Shown here: piece by piece, positions 1-4,567 of the stretch | Numbering within the stretch: position 1 is the stretch's first letter | Layout of the letters: each line of letters opens with the position of its first letter | NCBI GenBank assembly: GCA_021782715.1 | Contig: JAJXUR010000030.1 | Coordinates: 1-5,060, forward strand | Direction: 5' to 3' | From: a bacterium | Lineage (GTDB): Bacteria > Patescibacteriota > Minisyncoccia > Phycocordibacterales > Phycocordibacteraceae | DNA length: 5,060 nt | The notes under the pieces: model-generated | The model's database searches: none | Told to the model about the DNA's origin: nothing | What the model saw: only the letters and a program-made list of their open reading frames with translations | Translations under genes and position numbers: made by a program

Positions 1-189
1 CTGGCATCTCTTGGTAATCAAAGAACTGGAAAGATGGAGGGACGAAGCACCGACGACCTTGCTGACGAATTTGCAGATGTCGTCATTGTCACATTCCTAC
101 TCGCGAAATCGATGGGCATCGACATCATGGACGCCCTCGGCCGCAAGACTGAAAAAATAAAAGCGAAACATAACAAGCAACTGAGCTAA
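1..189 (+). CDS. MazG-like nucleotide pyrophosphohydrolase, C-terminal fragment
   Basis: The first reading frame is open from base 1 to a TAA at 187-189 and gives 62 residues; the start lies outside the window. Residues 4-14 (LGNQRTGKMEG) and the helix at residues 18-39, with the ExxD pair E23/D26 in DEFADVV, resemble the second metal-binding helix of the all-alpha NTP pyrophosphohydrolase superfamily (MazG, dUTPase-like). It is followed by a GID..DAL..K..K tail typical of small MazG-like proteins. Members hydrolyse (d)NTPs to NMP and pyrophosphate in the cytoplasm, often to clean the nucleotide pool; the substrate cannot be told here. The first helices with the EExxE motif are off the window, so the family call rests on the C-terminal half. 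The next gene, tRNA-Lys, has its own apparent promoter. Confidence 0.75.
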   Translation: MASLGNQRTGKMEGRSTDDLADEFADVVIVTFLLAKSMGIDIMDALGRKTEKIKAKHNKQLS

Positions 190-225
190 CAACTTTGTGC
201 ACCCGGCAAGGAACGAACCTTCATG

Positions 226-234
226 TGGTACTAT
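226..234 (+). promoter_or_regulatory. Extended -10 promoter for tRNA-Lys
   Basis: TGGTACTAT matches the extended -10 form TGnTAnnnT, with hexamer TACTAT at 229-234. The expected start of transcription is near 241, about 52 bases before the tRNA. The hexamer position 17 bp upstream (206-211, GCAAGG) does not resemble a -35 box, which is tolerated for extended -10 promoters. The same nine bases occur in front of ruvA on the other strand (4093-4101). It probably also transcribes the downstream endonuclease gene, since no terminator lies between. Confidence 0.55.
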
Positions 235-292
235 ATAAAGGGGGTCGTCGAGACAAATGAGAAATGCTAGTGTGCAACTAGAAAATACACAT

Positions 293-365
293 GCGCCCGT
301 AGCTCAGTCGGTAGAGCAGCTCGCTTTTAACGAGAAGGTCGCAGGATCGAAGCCTGCCGGGCGCA
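293..365 (+). tRNA. tRNA-Lys (anticodon UUU)
   Basis: A full cloverleaf folds by eye. The acceptor pairs GCGCCCG (293-299) with CGGGCGC (358-364), with discriminator A365. The D stem is GCTC/GAGC (302-305/314-317). The anticodon stem is 319-323/331-335 with loop CTTTTAA and anticodon TTT at 326-328. The T stem is GCAGG/CCTGC (341-345/353-357). CCA is not encoded; the bases after the discriminator are CAT. Two oddities: the outer anticodon-stem pair is G319 with A335, and the T loop reads ATCGAAG rather than TTCRANN, so position 54 is A. The next coding sequence begins at 367, so both genes probably share one transcript. Confidence 0.95.
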
Positions 366-366
366 C

Positions 367-1200
367 ATGAAAACTTCTTTCAAAGAGCAGTGTATAACCT
401 TGCGGAAGGAGGGTTACAGCATTATTGAAATAATGAAAGCGACAGGAAGAGCGAAGTCTTCCATTCATACCCACATTAAAGATATCCCCTTGAGCGAGAA
501 GCGTTTGAAAGAGATAAAGAAAGCTTCCGGAGAGCGGATTAGAAAATTCGCACTAGCTCGAAAAGGGAAGAGTAAACGAGAGTTCCGGGCCTTTGAGAAA
601 TGGTCTGCGAACACAGTGCTCCTTGTTGCACACTTACTTTTCGATGGGGAGATAGCACGCACAAGATGTGCTTATAACAACCGGAGTGTTGCGCTCATCG
701 GACGTGTTGAACGACTCATGCGTGAATGGTATGACTTCGAGCCGAGTCGGTATTACAATAAAATGACCGGGGTTTCGCGCATCACCTACAGCAACGTAGC
801 CCTCGGTTCTTATTTGAATACGAGGTCTAGAGAATTGCTTCAGGAGATAAAAGAAATGCCGTCTGGCCTGAAACGTGAATTCATTCGAGCCTTTTTTGAT
901 GACGAGGGATGTATTGATTATCGGCCAAAAGAAAATAGACGTAGTATCCGAGGATATCAAAAGGATGTGCGGATTCTGAAGATAATAAAATCCCTTTTAG
1001 GTGATTTTGATATTGCGTCGCGGGTAGTACTTCCTAATGAAGTGGTGATCGTCGGGAAAGAGAATCTGATAAAGTTCGAGTGCGAGGTGAATTTCTCACC
1101 AGGCGTGTATATGAACGGGAATCGTTCGAACAGTCGATGGAAGAAACATGTAGAGAAAAGGGGATTGCTCAACCAAGCGATACTCTCTTTCAAGAGTTAG
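367..1200 (+). CDS. HTH plus LAGLIDADG homing-endonuclease-like protein
   Basis: The product has 277 residues. Residues about 10-40 form a helix-turn-helix (GYSIIEIMKATGRAKSSIHTHIKDIPLS), which supports the start at 367, since the next in-frame ATG (codon 23) would cut through it. Two LAGLIDADG-type helices follow: VAHLLFDGEI at 87-96 with acidic D93, and FIRAFFDDEGCI at 172-183 with acidic E180. Both expected metal-binding acidic residues are present, so it may be active as a single-chain, two-motif enzyme that makes a double-strand break at a long target site. No intron or intein surrounds it, so it would be free-standing; a DNA-binding regulator derived from such an enzyme is the alternative. 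The ATG is one base past the tRNA 3' end and no Shine-Dalgarno is near. Hand counts of two sampled lines give 35-40% GC against 60-70% in lines from neighbouring genes, suggesting horizontal arrival. Its stop overlaps that of the convergent gene by four bases. Confidence 0.8.
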   Translation: MKTSFKEQCITLRKEGYSIIEIMKATGRAKSSIHTHIKDIPLSEKRLKEIKKASGERIRKFALARKGKSKREFRAFEKWSANTVLLVAHLLFDGEIARTRCAYNNRSVALIGRVERLMREWYDFEPSRYYNKMTGVSRITYSNVALGSYLNTRSRELLQEIKEMPSGLKREFIRAFFDDEGCIDYRPKENRRSIRGYQKDVRILKIIKSLLGDFDIASRVVLPNEVVIVGKENLIKFECEVNFSPGVYMNGNRSNSRWKKHVEKRGLLNQAILSFKS

Positions 1201-2141
1201 TAGCTGAAAGCATCCACGGTCTTGCCGGTCGTATCGAGCAGCTTCACGACCTCGTGTTGCGTGCGCCACATCGAATCGCTTCGGCCGAGATAAATGTGCC
1301 AGGTGTCTCCATTGAAATCAGCATCGTTCCGGTGCGCATCGAGGCACCCGTTGTAATTGAGGTATTTCACCAGGAAGCTCTGGCACATGCCTGAGACGGT
1401 GGGCGGCGGTGAGAGCGCTGCTTGGCAGCGCGAGAGCGTGTTTACGTAGTCGATGCAGGAAGCGTCGCGGATATAGCCGGCGCCATAGAACGAAGCGAGT
1501 TCGTTTGACGGCGCGGGGCAGTTGAGCGGCAAGGAAGGGGTGAAATTCTGGAAGCTGCTGAAATAACCGATACATTTATTCTCTCGGAATGATGCCCCGA
1601 TAGGGGATTGTCCGGAGACAACGATAGCCTGCTCTCCCGCGGTGAGCACGATGTCTTGTGCGGCATTCACGATGCCTGACGTCGGTGTCTCTGTCCCTTT
1701 CGGTATGCTGGATGAGCTGCCGCTTGCGTCACTCAGGAGCGTCCATCCGGAAATATCGACCGGAACGGGTGCGTCCTGTGCGACGCGTATCTCAATGTAT
1801 TCATTGCGCGGATCGGTTGATCCGGCGCCTGATACAGAATGATCCATCGTCACGATGCCATGGTACGGAGACACATCGCCGAAGGTCATCCCGCCGATGA
1901 GAGAAGTGTCGGCGCTGCCGATTGAACCGCCGCCTGAGGAGCTGCCCGGTAGCGCAGTATTAGTGCCGCCGATGCCATAAGGCGAACGAGGAAGCGAGAG
2001 GTAGGAGCCGCCGCCAAGCTGTCCCGGCAACGCAAGTCGCGGCCCGGAGAAAGCTATCGGATGCAGGGGGCCGCCGGTAGCAATCCAAATGAGGAATATG
2101 AAGACGAATACTCCTATGAAAAACCATGCATCATGTTCCAT
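1197..2141 (-). CDS. Membrane-anchored lamin-tail-domain (LTD) protein
   Basis: The product has 314 residues. Residues 6-22 are a hydrophobic segment (WFFIGVFVFIFLIWIAT) that acts as a signal anchor or uncleaved signal. A Gly/Ser/Pro-rich linker runs over residues 30-85. Residues about 88-180 look like a lamin-tail immunoglobulin-like fold: NEYIEIRV, then DISGWTLLSD, then LTAGEQAIVVSGQ. The C-terminal part (280-314) ends in WHIYLGRSD...HEVVKLLDTTGKTVDAFSY, also typical of LTD edges, so the domain may be interrupted by the cysteine-bearing stretch. Six cysteines (190, 208, 229, 239, 253, 266) lie in this outer part and could form disulfides. LTD proteins are thought to act outside the cell in adhesion or binding; the actual ligand is unknown. 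It has its own promoter and lies 57 bases after the Mur ligase stop. The start is favoured because the promoter is six bases ahead of it and the hydrophobic segment follows at once. Confidence 0.7.
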   Translation of the reverse strand: MEHDAWFFIGVFVFIFLIWIATGGPLHPIAFSGPRLALPGQLGGGSYLSLPRSPYGIGGTNTALPGSSSGGGSIGSADTSLIGGMTFGDVSPYHGIVTMDHSVSGAGSTDPRNEYIEIRVAQDAPVPVDISGWTLLSDASGSSSSIPKGTETPTSGIVNAAQDIVLTAGEQAIVVSGQSPIGASFRENKCIGYFSSFQNFTPSLPLNCPAPSNELASFYGAGYIRDASCIDYVNTLSRCQAALSPPPTVSGMCQSFLVKYLNYNGCLDAHRNDADFNGDTWHIYLGRSDSMWRTQHEVVKLLDTTGKTVDAFSY

Positions 2142-2147
2142 ATGGGA

Positions 2148-2156
2148 ATACTATCA
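2148..2156 (-). promoter_or_regulatory. Extended -10 promoter, apparently leaderless, for the LTD gene
   Basis: On the minus strand this reads TGATAGTAT, an extended -10 element (TGnTAnnnT) with hexamer at 2153-2148. Exactly six bases separate it from the ATG at 2141, so transcription would start at or next to the A of the ATG. No Shine-Dalgarno lies in the six bases between (TCCCAT). The layout is the same as at ruvA. Confidence 0.5.
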
Positions 2157-2191
2157 AATTTCCGCACGAAGTCGCACCACATGGGCACTTC

Positions 2192-2226
2192 TCATTTCCT
2201 AACTCACTTCGTTCCTAAGGAAATGA
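2192..2226 (-). repeat. 17-nt-loop hairpin repeat, copy 1 (overlaps the 3' end of the Mur ligase gene)
   Basis: On the minus strand a 9-bp stem TCATTTCCT/AGGAAATGA encloses the 17-base loop TAGGAACGAAGTGAGTT. Copy 2 at 4528-4562 has the same geometry, a loop differing at one base and a different but still fully paired stem. The identical 16-base core GAACGAAGTGAGTTAG is at 2199-2214 here. The loop can form a small inner AAC/GTT pairing. This copy encodes the last residues of the Mur ligase, from FLRNEVS, and its TAG stop. It could also act as a weak transcript-end hairpin, though no T-run follows. Confidence 0.75.
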
Positions 2227-3539
2227 AGTCGCTCGAGTTCTTCGCGGACAACCTGGGCGTCGTCCCAGGGCGTCTTCGACCCTTTCGGGCCCATAATGAA
2301 AGGATCGGTGCCTTTGCCGGAAATCAGAACGGCCACGTTCTGATTTCCGGCACCCCGAGCAGAGTCGAGGGGTTGCGCGCCCTTCGACAGGCTCAGGGCA
2401 AGTCGCAGCGCGTGTCGGATAGCTTCGCGCCTATCCATAATGATGGTCGGAGCACGCTGCATCCCGGCGGCCATAGCATTCACGATAGCGCGCGGGTCTT
2501 CGTCATATGGATCTTCGTTCGTGAGGATGACCTCGGTGCACCTGTCGTCGGCAATACGGCCCATCTCTGGTCGTTTCCAGGTGTCGCGTCCGCCGCCGGT
2601 GTTGCCGAGAACGCAGATTTTCCGCTCTTCTGGGAAGGCGCCGTAGAGTGCCATGAGCGAATCCGGCGTGTGCGCGTAGTCGACGACAGCGATGAAATCC
2701 TGCCCGGCGGCGATAGACTCGACTCGGCCGCGGACGAGGGGAAGCGCCGCGAGCGCGGTCGCTGATGTGACGACCGGTATAGCGAGCGCTTCGCCGAGCT
2801 TTATCGCGGCGAGCGCATTCATCGCGTTGAAGGTACCGGGGAGAGGTAGTGAGACGTGCGTTCCGGCGTAGGTGAAACTGACATTTCGAGTGCTCTTTGT
2901 TATGTCGGTGAGCTCGTGCTCGCTGAAGCCGATTGCTTTGGTCACAGGCGCTGATAGGAATGAACGGCTCTCCGGAATGTCGCTGTTGGCGACGAGGATA
3001 CGGGTCGTCTTGGGCGAGCGCGCGAGCGTGTCGACGATGACTCGCTTCGCCGCGACGTATTTTTCGAATGAGCCATGGCTCTCAATGTGCTCTTTCTGGA
3101 TGTTCGTCACGACGAGAGCGTCGGGGTCGAGGAACCAGTGGCGGTATTGCAGGACGCTCTCGCTCGTGAGCTCGATGACAAGGTGTGTACAGCCAGCCTT
3201 GAGCGCTCTGCGCATGAAGGCTTGCGCGAAGCCGCGACCCTGGAGCGTCATCTTGTAGCGATTCGGTTCAGACTCATCCTCGATGGCGAATCGAATGGTG
3301 GATAGAAGCGCGGTCTTGTGCCCAGCCGCACGCAGTATCGCGAAGACCATCTCTGCAGTCGTCGATTTTCCTTTGGTGCCAGTGATGCCGATGACGGTGA
3401 GCTTCCTTGCGGGGAAGCCGTAGGAAAGTGCCATGAGAAAAGCGAGCGTGCGGTGGTAGAGCGGGCGCAGCGGTCGCACGGCCGGTTCCGGAACAATCTT
3501 TTTCAGAAAACGGACAAGAGTATCAATGAAGCCGTACAT
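2199..3539 (-). CDS. murE: MurE-like Mur ligase (UDP-MurNAc-tripeptide synthetase family), short form
   Basis: The product has 446 residues, against roughly 490-500 for usual MurE. The ATP-binding loop GITGTKGKSTT is at 51-61, about 60 residues earlier than in E. coli, so most of the N-terminal UDP-binding domain is missing; residues 1-46 are instead basic and amphipathic. Further family marks are N146 with H151, YVAAK at 161-165 (the lysine that is carbamylated in the family), VDYAHTPDSL at 286-295 and GNTGGGRDTWKRP at 312-324. The substrate-recognition site reads NEDPYDEDP (341-349) in place of the DNPR of diaminopimelate-adding enzymes, and the C-terminal GKGHE reads GKGTD (408-412). The family adds the third amino acid of the peptidoglycan stem peptide in the cytoplasm, with ATP; which amino acid is used here is open. 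Residues about 382-401 are a repeat-derived insert. The ATG follows the ruvA stop by one base, so translation is likely coupled. A related Mur ligase with another role is possible. Confidence 0.8.
   Translation of the reverse strand: MYGFIDTLVRFLKKIVPEPAVRPLRPLYHRTLAFLMALSYGFPARKLTVIGITGTKGKSTTAEMVFAILRAAGHKTALLSTIRFAIEDESEPNRYKMTLQGRGFAQAFMRRALKAGCTHLVIELTSESVLQYRHWFLDPDALVVTNIQKEHIESHGSFEKYVAAKRVIVDTLARSPKTTRILVANSDIPESRSFLSAPVTKAIGFSEHELTDITKSTRNVSFTYAGTHVSLPLPGTFNAMNALAAIKLGEALAIPVVTSATALAALPLVRGRVESIAAGQDFIAVVDYAHTPDSLMALYGAFPEERKICVLGNTGGGRDTWKRPEMGRIADDRCTEVILTNEDPYDEDPRAIVNAMAAGMQRAPTIIMDRREAIRHALRLALSLSKGAQPLDSARGAGNQNVAVLISGKGTDPFIMGPKGSKTPWDDAQVVREELERLHFLRNEVS
2315..2352 (-). repeat. 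Perfect 17-bp hairpin inside the Mur ligase gene
   Basis: Bases 2315-2331 are the exact reverse complement of 2336-2352, with a four-base loop at 2332-2335. In coding order the first arm specifies the odd residues AGNQN and the second the conserved VLISGK before the C-terminal Mur motif. The second arm is therefore ancestral coding sequence and the first looks like an inverted copy of it. It ends exactly where the REP-like pair begins (2353). Confidence 0.85.
2353..2399 (-). repeat. REP-like inverted pair inserted in frame in the Mur ligase gene
   Basis: Two related units lie head to head. On the plus strand 2353-2372 is CCCCGAGCAGAGTCGAGGGG and 2380-2398 is CCCTTCGACAGGCTCAGGG; the reverse complement of the second, CCCTGAGCCTGTCGAAGGG, matches the first apart from a few bases (CCCyGAGCnnGTCGArGGG). 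The spacer is seven bases (2373-2379). In the protein they give LSLSKG and LDSARG. I recall the CCCTGAGCCTGTCGAAGGG motif, and SLSKG peptides inside proteins, as a widespread interspersed repeat in CPR and some other genomes; that recollection was not checked by a search. Confidence 0.75.
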
Positions 3540-3540
3540 G

Positions 3541-4086
3541 TTACGAGCCGGAAGAGAGCGCCGCTTTGAGCCGAGCCTCTTTCCCGTTCACGCTTTCTGG
3601 AACGGCTTGGAGCGCCTTGCGCGCCTCGCGTTCGGTGTAGCCGAGTGCGACGAGAGTATCGAACACTTCGCCGTCGACGCTGCTGTGCGCGCGCGGGCCG
3701 ACCTTGTCGGCGAGTTCGACCAGCATCTTCTCGGCACTCTTCTTGCCAAGCCCGACGACCTTCGTGAGATAGCTCAGATCGCGTTTGCTGATGGCGCCCT
3801 CAAGCGCGTCGCGCGTCGCGCGTCGCAGCACACCCTGCGCGGTTTTTGGCCCGACGCCTGAGACGGTGAGGATAAGCTCGAAGAAGTCGCGATCAGCTGC
3901 GATGGGGAAGCCATAGAGCTCGAGCCCGTCCTGTTTGAGTGTGAGGTGGGTCGCGAGCGAGGTTTCGGCGCCGACCGCGAGCGCCTCCGGTGCGCTCATG
4001 CGCACCTCGATGCCGAAGCCGGCGACCTCGATGACCGTACTCGTCGGGCCAACGGAGAGTACCTTGCCGCGTATCTGCCGTATCAT
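3541..4086 (-). CDS. ruvA: Holliday junction branch migration protein RuvA
   Basis: The product has 181 residues, a little shorter than E. coli RuvA (203). The N-terminal OB-fold domain begins MIRQIRGKVLSVGPTSTVIEVAGFGIEV and runs to about residue 63. Two helix-hairpin-helix motifs follow, LTVSGVGPKTAQGVL at 73-87 and LTKVVGLGKKSAEKML at 107-122. After an acidic/serine linker (133-140) comes the C-terminal RuvB-contacting domain, VFDTLVALGYTEREARKAL at 141-159. RuvA binds four-way junctions as a tetramer and loads the RuvB helicase. The frame stays open upstream to 4413, but that part is antisense to rpsT; the ATG at 4086 is the family start and sits six bases after an extended -10 box. The stop is one base before the Mur ligase ATG, so the two form an operon. 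ruvB and ruvC are not in the window. Confidence 0.95.
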   Translation of the reverse strand: MIRQIRGKVLSVGPTSTVIEVAGFGIEVRMSAPEALAVGAETSLATHLTLKQDGLELYGFPIAADRDFFELILTVSGVGPKTAQGVLRRATRDALEGAISKRDLSYLTKVVGLGKKSAEKMLVELADKVGPRAHSSVDGEVFDTLVALGYTEREARKALQAVPESVNGKEARLKAALSSGS

Positions 4087-4092
4087 GCGCGT

Positions 4093-4101
4093 ATAGTACC
4101 A
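4093..4101 (-). promoter_or_regulatory. Extended -10 promoter, apparently leaderless, for ruvA
   Basis: On the minus strand this reads TGGTACTAT, identical to the tRNA-Lys promoter. The six bases ACGCGC separate it from the ATG at 4086, so the predicted transcript starts at the start codon and no ribosome binding site is seen. A clear -35 box is lacking. It stands face to face with the rpsT promoter. Confidence 0.55.
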
Positions 4102-4102
4102 T

Positions 4103-4131
4103 TTGCCATAGAACGGGATATAGCGTATATA
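4103..4131 (+). promoter_or_regulatory. Sigma70-type promoter for rpsT
   Basis: TTGCCA (4103-4108) and TATATA (4126-4131) are separated by 17 bases. The start of transcription is expected near 4138, only a few bases before the ATG at 4142. The purine-rich AGAGGA at 4133-4138 looks like a Shine-Dalgarno but would be mostly outside such a transcript; it would be used only if transcription begins further upstream. Confidence 0.45.
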
Positions 4132-4141
4132 TAGAGGACAT

Positions 4142-4408
4142 ATGGCAATCACCAGCTCAGCAAAGAAAGCGATCCGCTCGTCGGCGAAAAAGCACGTATT
4201 CAACCTGCGCCGCAAGGACGCGATGAAGGATACGGCGAAGTCGCTCACCAAGGCGCTCGCCGCTAAGGATGTGAAGACGGCAGAAGGGCTCCTCTCGAAG
4301 GCGTACGCAACCATCGACAAGGCCAAGAAACGCGGCGTCATCAAGAGCAACACCGCCGCCCGCAAGAAGAGCCGCCTTGCCCTCGCCATAAAAAAGGCAA
4401 AGGCGTAA
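4142..4408 (+). CDS. rpsT: 30S ribosomal protein S20 (bS20)
   Basis: The product has 88 residues, the usual length for the family. It opens MAITSSAKKAIRSSAKKHVFNLRRK, then a helical stretch rich in Lys and Ala (LTKALAAKDVKTAEGLLSKAY), then the conserved KRGVIKSNTAARKKSRLA at 63-80. bS20 is a three-helix protein bound to 16S rRNA at the foot of the small subunit and takes part early in 30S assembly. It is divergent from ruvA, with 55 bases between the start codons, and is followed within three bases by a strong terminator, so it is a single-gene unit. In bacteria S20 is often transcribed alone and feeds back on its own mRNA; no such leader is visible here, as the leader is very short or absent. 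Confidence 0.97.
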   Translation: MAITSSAKKAIRSSAKKHVFNLRRKDAMKDTAKSLTKALAAKDVKTAEGLLSKAYATIDKAKKRGVIKSNTAARKKSRLALAIKKAKA

Positions 4409-4410
4409 TG

Positions 4411-4447
4411 CAAAAGAAAAGTCCCGCAAAGCGGGACTTTTCTTTTG
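4411..4447. terminator. Bidirectional rho-independent terminator between rpsT and tRNA-Arg
   Basis: A perfect 17-bp stem (4411-4427 with 4431-4447) has a three-base AAA loop. The GC-rich core GTCCCGC/GCGGGAC is flanked by an A-rich arm on one side and a T-rich arm TTTTCTTTT on the other, so it can stop transcription on both strands. It lies three bases after the rpsT stop and four bases after the tRNA-Arg 3' end, closing both convergent units. Confidence 0.93.
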
Positions 4448-4451
4448 TGAG

Positions 4452-4523
4452 TGCTCTCGGACGGAATCGAACCGTCATCGGCCCCTTCGGAGGGGGCTAT
4501 CCTATCCGTTGAACGACGAGAGC
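4452..4523 (-). tRNA. tRNA-Arg (anticodon CCG)
   Basis: On the minus strand the acceptor GCTCTCG (4523-4517) pairs with CGAGAGC (4459-4453), with discriminator A at 4452. The anticodon stem GCCCC/GGGGC encloses the loop CTCCGAA with anticodon CCG (plus positions 4488-4490), which reads CGG. The T arm GACGG-TTCGATT-CCGTC is standard. CCA is not encoded (the following bases are CTC). It ends next to the shared terminator. Confidence 0.95.
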
Positions 4524-4527
4524 GGCA

Positions 4528-4562
4528 TTAGTTTCTTATGAACGAAGTGAGTTAGAAACTAA
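4528..4562 (+). repeat. 17-nt-loop hairpin repeat, copy 2
   Basis: A 9-bp stem TTAGTTTCT (4528-4536) / AGAAACTAA (4554-4562) encloses the 17-base loop TATGAACGAAGTGAGTT. Relative to copy 1 (2192-2226, minus), the loop differs at one position while the stem differs at several, with both sides changed so that pairing is kept. It starts five bases upstream of the tRNA-Arg 5' end. Confidence 0.75.
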
Positions 4563-4567
4563 GGAGT

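Noticed and set aside
1195..1240. Possible partial copy of the tRNA-Lys sequence after the endonuclease gene (as an attachment-site repeat)
   Set aside because: Only six-base matches such as GTAGCT were found; no duplicated tRNA 3' end flanks the gene, so there is no support for tRNA-site integration.
1080..1394. Plus-strand ORF of 104 residues across the end of the LAGLIDADG gene
   Set aside because: It is out of frame with the endonuclease gene and antisense to the LTD gene, with no recognisable domain.
2061..2765. Plus-strand ORF of 234 residues opposite the Mur ligase and LTD genes
   Set aside because: It is antisense to two well-supported genes and spans their junction; it is explained by high GC and coding bias on the other strand.
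4087..4413. Upstream extension of the ruvA frame (open to 4413, giving a 290-residue protein)
   Set aside because: The extra part is antisense to rpsT and has no family likeness; MIRQIRGKV at 4086 is the family start and has a promoter just ahead.
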